DNA of 64,000 bases, from contig JAEYPS010000023.1 in the NCBI GenBank assembly GCA_023410475.1, positions 1-64,000 of the forward strand, given 5' to 3'. Below the pieces are notes generated by a model. The model was not told the DNA's origin. It saw nothing but the letters and a program-made list of their open reading frames with translations, and did not search any database. The translations under genes and the position numbers were made by a program. This DNA is from Bacillota bacterium (GTDB lineage Bacteria > Bacillota > Clostridia > Christensenellales > SZUA-584). Within the stretch, counting starts at the first letter, position 1. Every line of letters begins with the position of its first letter. Shown in pieces: positions 54,563 through 63,366 of the stretch.

Positions 54563-55669
54563 TTAAGGCAGCGGCATCAGGTATACCTTATCGCCAGCAG
54601 TGATGAAGGCATGGCCGTTCATCGCGCGTTTCGCTCCGTCGATTTCAAAAGGCAGCTCGTATGACCTTAAATATCCGCCGTCACCAGTATAAACGAAAAT
54701 GCTGCCCGATGCAAAGCAATATATTTTCTCCCCGGAGTGCAGAATTTTAAACACGCCTGGGGGCAGATTTACCTTCGTCTCTGCTCCCGATGCGGTTATT
54801 AATCGAGCGGTATCAAAATACAGGCTTTCGCTGCTGCGAACATATACGAAACTGGGGGGAGTCTGTGTGCATATGTCCTCGAGAACCCAGCCGTAAACCA
54901 AAACGTCTTTTGCGGAGGAATTGAGTGATGAATACTGAGACAGCCTGTTTGTTCCCATTGTATATATCGCCTCTTCGCCTATATATATCTTTGATACGAG
55001 CTGATCTTTGAGTTCTTTTATTCCCGTCATCGATTCCGTGTCAGGACGGTATGTGGTTATTCTTGATACCGGCGCTGTGCCCGATACGTCGAGTTCCAGA
55101 AGGTAAAACTGCCTGCCCTCTGCGTCGAAGCCGTAATCCAGCACATATTTTCCGGATATGTCGTCCAGCCGGAATATGCTGTTTCCGCTTTTGTCGAATA
55201 TAACTATATACGACAGCGTTTTATCGGAGAGCCGCTGATCCGCGGTTATCGCGATTTTATCTTTGCCCAGACGTACAGAACTTATCGTGCCGTTGATCCT
55301 TGTTGAAAAAAGGTTTTCGCCGCCAGTTCCGAACATCATAATAACGTCTTGACCCACAGCTGCTATAAGGCTGCCGTTTGTTGTATACTCAAAATCCGAA
55401 GAGGATAACTCCGCCTTCCAAACGTCGCTTACGGATGTGTCGGCGCAAGTCATCACAGAGCCGTCCATATAAACTATATTGCCGCCGGCCGCAAAGTAGG
55501 GATCGCGTGAGGAAAACGGCATTTCCTCAAGTGTGTCCTTTAAATCCTTTCCTTTGGTAAGCAGCATGACGATACCCGTTATGAATACCGCTAAAACGAT
55601 GAGGAGTGTCAATAAAAACAAAACGGTTTTTACAGACACCCGTTTTTTATTTTTGCTGTTGATATACAT
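54563..55669 (-). CDS. DUF5711 family membrane protein
   Basis: The protein has 368 residues with a basic N-terminus, one helix (about 14-36), and an extracytoplasmic region of repeated strands (VYMDGSVMTCADTSVSDVWKA, LIAAVGQDVIMMFGTGG, YIVIFDKSGNSIFRLD). That matches DUF5711, a propeller-like family often found near cvpA in Clostridia. I start at ATG 55669 after GAGGTG; the preceding TTG codon is not supported. Function unknown. Confidence 0.72.
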   Translation of the reverse strand: MYINSKNKKRVSVKTVLFLLTLLIVLAVFITGIVMLLTKGKDLKDTLEEMPFSSRDPYFAAGGNIVYMDGSVMTCADTSVSDVWKAELSSSDFEYTTNGSLIAAVGQDVIMMFGTGGENLFSTRINGTISSVRLGKDKIAITADQRLSDKTLSYIVIFDKSGNSIFRLDDISGKYVLDYGFDAEGRQFYLLELDVSGTAPVSRITTYRPDTESMTGIKELKDQLVSKIYIGEEAIYTMGTNRLSQYSSLNSSAKDVLVYGWVLEDICTQTPPSFVYVRSSESLYFDTARLITASGAETKVNLPPGVFKILHSGEKIYCFASGSIFVYTGDGGYLRSYELPFEIDGAKRAMNGHAFITAGDKVYLMPLP

Positions 55670-55784
55670 ACTGCACCTCAAGGAGTCCTACAGGCTAAGC
55701 CTTTCAAGGACAAACAAATGATATGATATTATATCACATACCAAAAGATTTGTATTTATTACACGGAAAATTTACATATTGTAC

Positions 55785-56666
55785 CTAAATATCTTCTGGG
55801 CAGAAGACGCTCAGCGCACCAGATCTGACGCAAAACGTCATCGGTGTTTGCCCCCAAACCTCGCCGTCGAGATTGAACGAGAGCTTTTTACCGCAGTCTA
55901 TCGTTATTTCTTTGCAAATAAACTGCTCCGCAGCGGATATTTTTCCTAGCTGTCCGCGCTTGAGTTTGGGAAGCTCGGTAAGTATTCGGTGTTTTGCGAG
56001 GCGGTTTATAACGACAATGTTGAAAAGCCCGTCGCTTACGCTGGAATTTGGAGCGATCTTAAGACCTCCCCCGTAGCACTTTCCGTTGGCGATGGCGATG
56101 AGAAGAACGTCGCGCTTAAGCTCTTTTCCGTCTGCAGTTATCTTAAGCTCAACGCTCTTATGGCCGAGTATAGACATGATTATTCCGAGAAGATACGCGA
56201 GCCCTCCCGTAAAAACCCTGCGCACCTTTGCGGTGTTTTTGATGACGTCCACGTCAAAACCGCATCCCGCGACGTTTAAGAATATCTTTTTATTATTAAT
56301 CAGCCCGACGTCGACGTTCTTGCGGTGGCCCGAAAGAATTATTTTCAGCGCCTGCGCCGCGCCCTGCGGTATGCCTACGGATTCGCGAAAATCATTGCCC
56401 GTTCCCGCGGGTATGATACCGAGAGTCTCACCCGTTCTCTGAAGGGCTTGCGCCACCTCGAGAAGTGTGCCGTCCCCTCCTACGCTTATGATGCCTTCAT
56501 AGCCTTTTCCGACGGCGTTTTTTGCAATCTCGACAGCGTGCTCTTTATACTCGGTTTTCTGGATGTTATATTCTATTTCTTTTTCTTTCAAAATCTGCTC
56601 GACCACCCCGAGTGCCTTGTATGAGCGTCCGGCTCCCGCGGTAGGGTTGAAAATAATTAAATACAT
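55785..56666 (-). CDS. diacylglycerol/sphingoid kinase family lipid kinase
   Basis: This 293-residue soluble lipid kinase has the DAGKc ATP site VGGDGTLLEVAQAL and AGTGNDFRESVG. It could phosphorylate diacylglycerol, recycling it from wall polymer synthesis (DgkB), or another lipid (YegS-like). The sequence does not settle which. It is transcribed away from the ccdA gene. Confidence 0.88.
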   Translation of the reverse strand: MYLIIFNPTAGAGRSYKALGVVEQILKEKEIEYNIQKTEYKEHAVEIAKNAVGKGYEGIISVGGDGTLLEVAQALQRTGETLGIIPAGTGNDFRESVGIPQGAAQALKIILSGHRKNVDVGLINNKKIFLNVAGCGFDVDVIKNTAKVRRVFTGGLAYLLGIIMSILGHKSVELKITADGKELKRDVLLIAIANGKCYGGGLKIAPNSSVSDGLFNIVVINRLAKHRILTELPKLKRGQLGKISAAEQFICKEITIDCGKKLSFNLDGEVWGQTPMTFCVRSGALSVFCPEDI

Positions 56667-56837
56667 CCCTTCCCCCTGACTCGTGCTGCCCGTTTTATCG
56701 ATAGCTTTCGATGTAAATTAAGAACATTCTACTAAAAACGCCGTTTCTTGTACAGGATAATATTGAGTGACTTTGATACATATAAAACTAAATGAATTGT
56801 TATATAATATAAAAAATGACGGCAAAGGGGGGGTTAA

Positions 56838-57536
56838 ATGCAGCAGCTTGAAATAGGCGGCGTGTTTATAGCAGGTATTGTATCGTTTTTTACGCCCTGC
56901 ATATTGCCTGTGCTGCCCGTGTTCATATCGACGCTTCTTGGCAGCGTGGATGAGACCGCAAGGCATCTTAAAATAGGCAGCCTCAAAATTTACGCTAAGC
57001 CCGTTACGCGCGTTGGCATGTTCGTGCTGGGGCTCTCGGTGAGCTTTGTGTCGCTTGGGCTAGCGTTCGGAGCTATCGGCAGAGTAATAAACTCGAGAGT
57101 GTTTATGATGATAAGCGGAGTCATCGTTATACTGCTCGGCATATATCAAACGGGTGTTATAAAAATACCGTTTTTGATGCGCGAAAAGAAGCTTGAGGCA
57201 AAGAGGGGCACAGGGCTTTTAAGCGCGTTTGTGCTGGGGTTCACGTTCAGCTTCGGCTGGACGCCGTGCGTCGGGCCTATTCTTGCGTCGGTGCTGGCGC
57301 TGACGGCGAGCAGGGGAGGCGCGTTTACCGGCGCTTTGTATATGGCGGTGTACTCTCTGGGGCTGCTCGTGCCGTTCCTTGTGTTCACGGTGTTTTCAAA
57401 CGCTTTGACGAGCCGTATAAAGGGAATATACAAGCATATGAGGCTAATAAAAATAATAGGCGGTATCATCATAATTATAATGGGCGTGTTTCTTCTTACA
57501 GACAGCCTCTATATATTTATGAGGATCGCGCAATAA
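56838..57536 (+). CDS. ccdA: CcdA thiol-disulfide transporter
   Basis: The 232-residue protein has six helices and two cysteines in FTPCILPVLPV and GWTPCVGPILAS, the redox pair that carries electrons from cytoplasmic thioredoxin to the outside. A TlpA lipoprotein starts 11 bases after its stop and is its likely partner. In Bacillus, CcdA serves cytochrome c maturation and, with StoA, spore cortex formation. Confidence 0.93.
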   Translation: MQQLEIGGVFIAGIVSFFTPCILPVLPVFISTLLGSVDETARHLKIGSLKIYAKPVTRVGMFVLGLSVSFVSLGLAFGAIGRVINSRVFMMISGVIVILLGIYQTGVIKIPFLMREKKLEAKRGTGLLSAFVLGFTFSFGWTPCVGPILASVLALTASRGGAFTGALYMAVYSLGLLVPFLVFTVFSNALTSRIKGIYKHMRLIKIIGGIIIIIMGVFLLTDSLYIFMRIAQ

Positions 57537-57547
57537 AAGGAGGAAAC

Positions 57548-58126
57548 ATGAAAAGAGCGGTTTTGCTATTACTTTTGATAATTATTGTATCACTGGCTGC
57601 ATGCGCGAACACAAACGATCCCCCGAAAACCACGCCGCAGCCAAATACCGAAGAGACGCCGGCTATACCGGATGCCGAAGAGACGCCGGATTTTTCGTAT
57701 GAGTTTGAGTTTGAGGATATAAACGGCAACGTTCACAAGCTGTCCGATTACAAAGGCATGCCGGTATATCTTGAGGTATGGGGCTCGTGGTGCGGCGTAT
57801 GCGTATCGTCGCTGCCCGACATGAACGAGTTCGCGGGCGAGGAGCATGATTTTGCCGTGCTCACCGTAGTCACGCCCGGTGTCGCCGGAGAGAAGAGCAA
57901 GGAAGACTTTATTGAATGGTATAAGGGTCTTGGCTATGATAACCTTATAGTCATGCTAGACGAAAAAAGGCAGATAATCACCGACTTTGGTGTGTCGGCG
58001 TATCCTTCCCAGCTGATGTTCGACGCTGATGGCAACTTTGTGGACGGCTTCGTCGGCCTTATTCCCAAGCAAACGATAATTGATATAATGAAGGGAGTCG
58101 CTGACGGCACATATTCTGGCTTATAA
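57548..58126 (+). CDS. TlpA-like thioredoxin lipoprotein
   Basis: This 192-residue protein has a lipobox with Cys19 (SLAAC), an acidic linker (TTPQPNTEETPAIPDAEETP), and a thioredoxin domain with WCGVC (Cys82, Cys85). It should reduce disulfides outside the membrane using electrons from CcdA. No c-type cytochrome or heme lyase genes are near. The StoA-like role in sporulation fits the spore former, but is an inference. Confidence 0.9.
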   Translation: MKRAVLLLLLIIIVSLAACANTNDPPKTTPQPNTEETPAIPDAEETPDFSYEFEFEDINGNVHKLSDYKGMPVYLEVWGSWCGVCVSSLPDMNEFAGEEHDFAVLTVVTPGVAGEKSKEDFIEWYKGLGYDNLIVMLDEKRQIITDFGVSAYPSQLMFDADGNFVDGFVGLIPKQTIIDIMKGVADGTYSGL

Positions 58127-58141
58127 AATATTGTTTTCCTG

Positions 58142-58170
58142 TTGACGCACTTTTGTTTTTCTGATAGTAT
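58142..58170 (+). promoter_or_regulatory. possible purA promoter
   Basis: TTGACG (58142-58147), 17 bases, TAGTAT (58165-58170). The start of transcription would be just before the hairpin at 58181. Confidence 0.5.
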
Positions 58171-58180
58171 GATGTAGGAC

Positions 58181-58212
58181 AAAAAAAGCGGGGTATTGCC
58201 CCTGCTTTTTTA
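58181..58212 (+). terminator. terminator of ccdA-tlpA or attenuator of purA
   Basis: AAAAAGC...GGGG / CCCC.GCTTTTT with a short loop and one bulge, followed by T. Because a promoter may lie just upstream, this could be an attenuator in the purA leader as well as the tlpA terminator. A second hairpin GCAAAAA/TTTTTGC follows at about 58259-58279. Confidence 0.65.
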
Positions 58213-58298
58213 ATCTGTCCCGGCAATTTTACGCTCTGCGTATGCCGAGCAGAATCAATGCAAAAAACGGTTGCTTTTTGCGGGTAAGGAGTTAAGCG

Positions 58299-59582
58299 AT
58301 GCCTGGAGTATCAGTATTTGGCGCTCAGTGGGGCGACGAAGGTAAAGGAAGATTCGTCGATTTTCTTGCGCACGAAGCCGATGTTGTAATACGCTATCAG
58401 GGCGGCAACAATGCCGGACATACGATAATAGTCGGAGGCGTCGTATATAAACTCCACCTTTTGCCCGCGGGGCTGCTTTACGATTCGAAGCCCTGCGTCA
58501 TAGGAAACGGCGTCGTAATAGACCCGGGCGCTCTGCTTGAAGAGATAGACGAGGTGCAAAGCAAAGGCGCGACGCTTAAAAACCTTATGATATCCGACAG
58601 GGCGCATATGGTCATGCCTTACCATAACCTTTTGGATTCTCTGAGCGAAGAGGGCATGGGCGAGGCTATGATAGGCACGACAAAGCGCGGCATAGGCCCT
58701 TGTTATACAGACAAGGCGGCAAGGCAAGGCCTCAGGATGTGCGACCTTGTATCGGGCAGCTTTCCCGGAAAGCTTAAGCAGCTGGTTGAAGCCAAGAACG
58801 ACATAATAACAAAGATCTACGGGCAGCAGCCTCTTGTATATGACGAGATACTGCAAAAGTTCAAGGGCTACAGGGAACGACTCGCGCCTTATATCTGCGA
58901 CACTGTGGCAGTATGCAACGACTTTTACAGGCAGGGCAAAAAGCTGCTTTTCGAAGGCGCACAGGGAATGCTGCTCGACATCGATTTTGGAACATACCCC
59001 TTCGTCACGTCGTCTCACCCGACGACGGGAGGAATAAGCATAGGAACGGGACTGCCGCCGCAGGCGCTTACCGAGGTGGTGGGCGTTGTAAAGGCGTATA
59101 CCACTAGAGTGGGCAAAGGGCCTTTCGTTACGGAGCTGTTCGACGAAACAGGAGATTTTATACGCGAGAAAGGCCAGGAGTATGGGGCGACTACGGGAAG
59201 GCCGCGCCGCTGCGGATGGCTCGACCTCGTTATCGTTGGGTTCTCGGTGCGTTTAAACGGTATAACGTCTATAGCGCTGTCGAGGATGGATACGCTTGGC
59301 GGCATAGACGGCGTCAAGGTCTGCACGGGTTATGAGATAGACGGCAAAGTAACAACGAATTTTCCGGCGTCTCTCGACGACCTTGGCAAAGCGAGGCCGG
59401 TGTATAAAGAGATGGAAGGCTGGAGCGGCGATATATCCCATATTAGGAAATATGAGGAACTTCCGCAAAGCGCCAGGGAATACATAGAGTTTATAGAGAG
59501 CGAGACGGGAGCGAGCGTAGGCATGATAGGCGTAGGTCCTTCGCGTCACGAATGCATAGTGCGGCATAATTATTTCGTGTAA
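58299..59582 (+). CDS. purA: adenylosuccinate synthase
   Basis: The 427-residue enzyme makes adenylosuccinate from IMP, aspartate and GTP, the first step to AMP. It has the GTP-binding GAQWGDEGKGRFVDFLA, the NNAGHTI loop, and the late GLPPQALTEVVGVVKAYTTRVG. Length is normal. GTAAGGAG precedes the ATG. It stands alone, with the SRP RNA gene after it. Confidence 0.97.
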   Translation: MPGVSVFGAQWGDEGKGRFVDFLAHEADVVIRYQGGNNAGHTIIVGGVVYKLHLLPAGLLYDSKPCVIGNGVVIDPGALLEEIDEVQSKGATLKNLMISDRAHMVMPYHNLLDSLSEEGMGEAMIGTTKRGIGPCYTDKAARQGLRMCDLVSGSFPGKLKQLVEAKNDIITKIYGQQPLVYDEILQKFKGYRERLAPYICDTVAVCNDFYRQGKKLLFEGAQGMLLDIDFGTYPFVTSSHPTTGGISIGTGLPPQALTEVVGVVKAYTTRVGKGPFVTELFDETGDFIREKGQEYGATTGRPRRCGWLDLVIVGFSVRLNGITSIALSRMDTLGGIDGVKVCTGYEIDGKVTTNFPASLDDLGKARPVYKEMEGWSGDISHIRKYEELPQSAREYIEFIESETGASVGMIGVGPSRHECIVRHNYFV

Positions 59583-59641
59583 AACGCCGCGTTTCAAATA
59601 AGCTTTATTATTTGGGACACAATAAAATAATGATAAAAGTT

Positions 59642-59912
59642 TGCCGTGCCAGACGGGGAGCTAGCGGTGCCCTAAACCTGCAATCCGCTACAGCAGGGTT
59701 TGATCCCCGGTTTGAGGCATAGCATTGTAAGGTATGGAAACGGTAAGGGGCGTTGAAGAGTGGGCCCCGTGCAACGGACAGCCGTGAACCCTGTCAGGAC
59801 CTGACGGTAGCAGCAGTAAGCGGTTTTGGAAGTGTGCCTCGGATAAGTCTGCTCAGAGCAACCTGCCGTGATACCTCTTGGAATGCTATTTCGATCTCCG
59901 GGTGCACGGCTT
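59642..59912 (+). ncRNA. ffs: SRP RNA, large (Alu-containing) type
   Basis: The ends GCCGTGC (59643-59649) and GCACGGC (59904-59910) pair perfectly. Between them are the Alu-domain sequences (GGGGAGCTAGCGGTG...CAATCCGCTACAGC), characteristic of spore-forming Firmicutes, and the helix 8 core GTCAGGACC...GGTAGCAGCAG that binds Ffh. The helix 8 tetraloop reads UGAC (59802-59805) instead of the usual GGAA. The RNA is about 270 nt. It targets ribosomes to the membrane with Ffh and FtsY. Confidence 0.93.
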
Positions 59913-59920
59913 TTAATTTT

Positions 59921-60083
59921 GTCGGGAAACTTTTTGTTTCCCGCCAGTTTTTCCGGCTTTGACTCGTTCCTCCCCCACACCGGATTGCGAGGATTATTAT
60001 GAGGTTTTTCAATCCGGTGCGGAGTCGAAACTTCGCAAAGCCGCAGGGTGTGGCCCGCACGGGCAAAAGCCCGTCTTGGCCAC
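59921..60083. other. array of nested hairpins of unknown function
   Basis: Several long stems fill this gap. GGGAAAC/GTTTCCC spans 59924-59942. CGGCTTTG (59954-59961) pairs with CAAAGCCG (60036-60043), enclosing GACTC/GAGTC and the 10-bp CACCGGATTG (59978-59987) / CAATCCGGTG (60010-60019). Then GTGGCC/GGCCAC (60050-60083) encloses ACGGGC/GCCCGT. No open reading frame is convincing. It may be a structured RNA or an intergenic repeat. The rest of the gap to 60328 is AT-rich with no gene seen. Confidence 0.55.
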
Positions 60084-60328
60084 GAAATTTATGTTTTTCG
60101 CTTTAAGTAGAGAAGCTTTTACATGCTTTATCATTAAGGCTTTTTTATTTCCACATTTTCGTTAAAAATATAGACGTTTGCTAGTTACTGTAATATAATT
60201 TAAATACTAAATCTTATAATACAGTTAATTCAAATAATCCGTAATATGTGAAAAGATATTATAGCAATAATGTGAAACTTGAAATAGATTTGAATTTTGT
60301 ACACTTTGATGTTGAAAGGAAAAACAAG

Positions 60329-61312
60329 ATGTCAGAAACAATAGATACAGTTTATCATTATTGTAATTTAGAGACGTTATTAAGTATTTTTCATAATAAA
60401 ACAATCAGATTATCGGATATAAATAAGTCAAATGATTATTTAGAAACAAAATCAACAATAGATTCTATTAAAAAAGCTATTGTTGATTTATGTAACCAAA
60501 ATTCTATAGATAAGTACCAACAGATAATGTTAGGAATAGATAATGAATCCGCTATTAAACATCTTATTGATATAGTATTAAACAGATTTATTAATTATAA
60601 GGACACTCTCGTTTATGCAGCCTGTTTTTCAGAAATACCAGACTTGCTTAGCCAGTGGTGTGAATATGCTGATAATGGTAAAGGTGTAGCGATCGGTTTT
60701 AATGTTGAGTGCCTAAAGAAAATATGTGAATCTAGTGAAGACTTTTTAAAATTTAAACAAGTTAGGTATATAGATGAAAAAAATAGTTTTTTCGATGAAA
60801 TGATAAATAAGTACGCAAATGAATTTTACGGGGAAATCATTAGTGCTCTTATAAATGGAACTTTGGATGAGCTATTTACAAATCCATACGGTACGGACTT
60901 TGAAGCTGTTATAATGCAACAACGTTTAATAAGAGATTCTGTATTTACTAAGCATGAAAGTTTTTCAGCAGAAAAAGAATGGAGAATTGTTTTAGAAGAT
61001 GAAGAACTACAAAAAACGTACGATGATTGGGAGAATTATTATAATTGGAATGAAGGAGAATTTTCAGAAGGCTTAATGAAACTCATACCGAAAGGCTTAA
61101 AGTTTAGAAGTATTGGAGATGACATTATTTCCTATTTGGATTTGTCGTTTAAGGAATATAAAGATGAAGTTATTAATTGTATCTATATAGGACCGAATTG
61201 CAAGGCACAAATTGACGACATATATCATATAATTCAGCACTTTGGATTTTGTAATTTTGATACGGAGCATATTTATTTATCCAAATCTCCTTATAGATCA
61301 ATTAAAATATAA
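60329..61312 (+). CDS. DUF2971 family protein, AT-rich and probably acquired
   Basis: The 327-residue protein has the family start VYHYCNLETLLSIFHNKTIRLSDINKSNDY, the central YAACFSEIPDLLSQWCEYADNGKGVAIGF, and a C-terminal CIYIGPNCKAQIDDI. DUF2971 proteins occur scattered in bacteria, sometimes near defence genes, and their activity is not known. Base composition is far more AT-rich than the rest of the window. The start at ATG 60329 has AAAGGA 8 bases upstream; a GTG at 60248 would extend it. No integrase or phage genes flank it. Confidence 0.75.
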   Translation: MSETIDTVYHYCNLETLLSIFHNKTIRLSDINKSNDYLETKSTIDSIKKAIVDLCNQNSIDKYQQIMLGIDNESAIKHLIDIVLNRFINYKDTLVYAACFSEIPDLLSQWCEYADNGKGVAIGFNVECLKKICESSEDFLKFKQVRYIDEKNSFFDEMINKYANEFYGEIISALINGTLDELFTNPYGTDFEAVIMQQRLIRDSVFTKHESFSAEKEWRIVLEDEELQKTYDDWENYYNWNEGEFSEGLMKLIPKGLKFRSIGDDIISYLDLSFKEYKDEVINCIYIGPNCKAQIDDIYHIIQHFGFCNFDTEHIYLSKSPYRSIKI

Positions 61313-61349
61313 AATGCTGTATACTTTTTATCTTCTGAATATTATCCAT

Positions 61350-61560
61350 ATAACCCGCTTTGCTATAGCTAGCGAATCAACTCAACCTCCCATGCCTTTC
61401 ATCTGGTTCGGGGTTCCCAAAAAGTCGTGAGGCCTTTGGGGTGAGTATTTGCCAGTGATAGGCAAACGAAAAGATTTAGAAAGAACGGCAGAAAAAATCT
61501 AACCCAACTACAAACGAAGTTTGGCGTTGGGTTAAACAACCCCTTTGGGGTTGTTAATTG
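61350..61560 (+). ncRNA. candidate structured RNA upstream of hpf (raiA-motif type)
   Basis: This 408-base gap has no gene but dense structure: CGCT/AGCG near 61356-61374, TTTGCC/GGCAAA near 61449-61466, and a hairpin AACCCAAC (61501-61508) / GTTGGGTT (61526-61533) with inner CAAAC/GTTTG. It ends with a terminator-like AACAACCCC (61536-61544) / GGGGTTGTT (61548-61556). Clostridial raiA-motif RNAs lie upstream of raiA/hpf genes, as here. I could not check it against the Rfam model. The part from 61561 to 61720 has a further hairpin (GGCGATT/AATCGCC) and AAAGGAGGT at 61655 without a start codon. Confidence 0.45.
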
Positions 61561-61720
61561 TAACCTTTCCTTTAACGCTTTAAAATTAGCAGGAAAAAGG
61601 GACAGGGCCGGAGAATAAGATACTTATAGGCGATTGGTATTATAAAATCGCCAAAAGGAGGTATCATATAAACAGTATTGCCCGCATGGGCTAAAAATAC
61701 ATAGAAAGGGGGCAGAGATT

Positions 61721-62254
61721 ATGCGCGTCGTTATTACCGGTAAGGGGATGGATGTCTCCGATTACTTAAGGGAAATGGTGACGAAGAAGGTGTTAAAGCT
61801 CCAAAGGTATTTTGGAGAAGAGACAGAGGCGCACATAACGATGTCTATTCAGAAGTCAAGGCATATTGTAGAGGTGACAATTCCTTTCGATGGGGTTGTC
61901 CTTCGCGGCGAGGAGGCCACGGGGGACATGTATGCTTCGATAGACGGCGTGCTTGGCAAGCTCGAAAAGCAGATCCACAAACACCGTACGGCACTCAGGA
62001 AACGCTTGAGAGACGGCGCTTTTTCTAAAGAAGGTTATGAGTATGGCGGGGAGTCTTGGGACGACAGGGAATCCAAGATTGTACGAAAGAAAAAGTTCGT
62101 GCTCAAGCCCATGGACCTTGAGGAAGCGCAGATGCAGATGGAGCTACTCGGGCACGAGTTCTTCGTGTTCAGGAATGCCGCGACAAACGGTATAAACGTG
62201 CTCTATAAGAGGCGCGACGGAGACCTTGGGCTCATAGAGCCCGACGATGACTAA
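61721..62254 (+). CDS. hpf: long-form ribosome hibernation promoting factor
   Basis: The 177-residue protein has an S30AE N-terminal domain (MRVVITGKGMDVSDYLREMV...TKKVLKL, residues 1-100) and a C-terminal dimerisation domain (KPMDLEEAQMQMELLGHEFFVFRNA). It is the long form that joins two 70S ribosomes into 100S dimers in stationary phase and spores. GGGGGCAGAG lies before the ATG. A structured region of about 400 bases precedes it. Confidence 0.95.
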   Translation: MRVVITGKGMDVSDYLREMVTKKVLKLQRYFGEETEAHITMSIQKSRHIVEVTIPFDGVVLRGEEATGDMYASIDGVLGKLEKQIHKHRTALRKRLRDGAFSKEGYEYGGESWDDRESKIVRKKKFVLKPMDLEEAQMQMELLGHEFFVFRNAATNGINVLYKRRDGDLGLIEPDDD

Positions 62255-62265
62255 GAACTAATCAG

Positions 62266-62285
62266 GAGGCCGAAAGGCCTCTTGT
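62266..62285 (+). terminator. terminator 1 of hpf
   Basis: GAGGCC (62266-62271) GAAA GGCCTC (62276-62281) is a compact tetraloop hairpin, but the T tract after it is short. Confidence 0.55.
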
Positions 62286-62291
62286 TGCTTT

Positions 62292-62326
62292 TCTCCCAAG
62301 AAAAAATCTTGGGAGATTTTTTATAA
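62292..62326 (+). terminator. terminator 2 of hpf
   Basis: TCTCCCAAGA / TCTTGGGAGA over 10 pairs, with AAAAA loop and six T. It lies 10 bases beyond the first hairpin, forming a tandem terminator. Confidence 0.85.
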
Positions 62327-62503
62327 GAAGGCTTAATCTATGCTTTAAAGGCAGCTTTGCTTTAGCATAAGCAATTACTTGTTTGAGTAAAGAAAATATG
62401 GTAGTATTATCCGTAAAACAGCACGGCTTTTATACACACGATTGATCTTCCTGTCAGTTTACAGAATAGTTCGCACAGCTTATTGGATATTAGGAGGCTT
62501 AGC

Positions 62504-63313
62504 ATGTCTGATCAAATAAACAATCATGGCCGGTTCAGGTGCGGCATACCATACAACAAATTCGGCAACGGTACCCGTATTCTGGTCGTCTTTCAAGGGC
62601 TGATGTTTGAAAACAAGCCTTTGTCAGGGTTTATGGCGAAGAAGTTTGCCGAAATGTACGATTCTCTTAATCAGGACTACACTATATACGTCGTTACTCG
62701 AAAGCAGGGCTTGCCTGAAGGTTATTCGCTTGCCGATATGGCGGACGACTACGCCAAGATGATAAGAGAAGAATTAGGATGCCCGGTCGACGTGCTGGGC
62801 GTGTCGACAGGAGGCTCTATCGTGCAGCATTTCGCCGCCAGCCATCCTGAGCTTGTGCGAAAGCTGGTCATACATTCGAGCGCTTACACGCTGAAGGACT
62901 CCGCGAAGGAAACGCAGTTGCGTGTCGCAAAGCTCGCGCGTGAAAAGAAATGGAGAGCGGCATATGCCGAGATGATGGGCGTATCATCTCTCAAAGGCGC
63001 AAAGAGCCTGTTAAAGCCGCTCTTCTTTTTGATATCGCTTATCGGCGGATCAATATTCGGAAAACCGGACGACCCTTCGGATCTTGTTATTACGATAGAA
63101 GCGGAAGACAAATTCAATTTCAAAGATCGCTTGAATGAGATAAAGGCTCCGACGCTAGTGACAGCGGGAGACAAAGATCCGTTTTATACTCCTGAGCTGT
63201 TTCGTGAGACGGCGCAGGGCATCGCGAACGCAAGGCTGATACTCTATAAGGGTATGGGGCATCCAGCCGGAGGAGAGCAGTTCAAAAAAGACCTCAAAGC
63301 TTTCTTGGACTAA
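62504..63313 (+). CDS. alpha/beta hydrolase, tandem copy 1
   Basis: The 269-residue protein has the nucleophile elbow DVLGVSTGGSIVQHFAA (Ser101), oxyanion segment ILVVFQGLMFENKPLSG, acid AGDKDPFYTPE and His in KGMGHPAGGEQF. Substrate unknown. I start at ATG 62504, with AGGAGG 6 bases upstream. A close paralogue follows after 53 bases. Confidence 0.8.
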   Translation: MSDQINNHGRFRCGIPYNKFGNGTRILVVFQGLMFENKPLSGFMAKKFAEMYDSLNQDYTIYVVTRKQGLPEGYSLADMADDYAKMIREELGCPVDVLGVSTGGSIVQHFAASHPELVRKLVIHSSAYTLKDSAKETQLRVAKLAREKKWRAAYAEMMGVSSLKGAKSLLKPLFFLISLIGGSIFGKPDDPSDLVITIEAEDKFNFKDRLNEIKAPTLVTAGDKDPFYTPELFRETAQGIANARLILYKGMGHPAGGEQFKKDLKAFLD

Positions 63314-63366
63314 TTATGCCGCAGTATCCCTGATAAACAAGCGGCATGCAAATAAGGAGAACAAAT

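Noticed and set aside
61242..61430. Small frame after the DUF2971 gene
   Set aside because: It overlaps the end of DUF2971 out of frame and runs into the structured RNA region.
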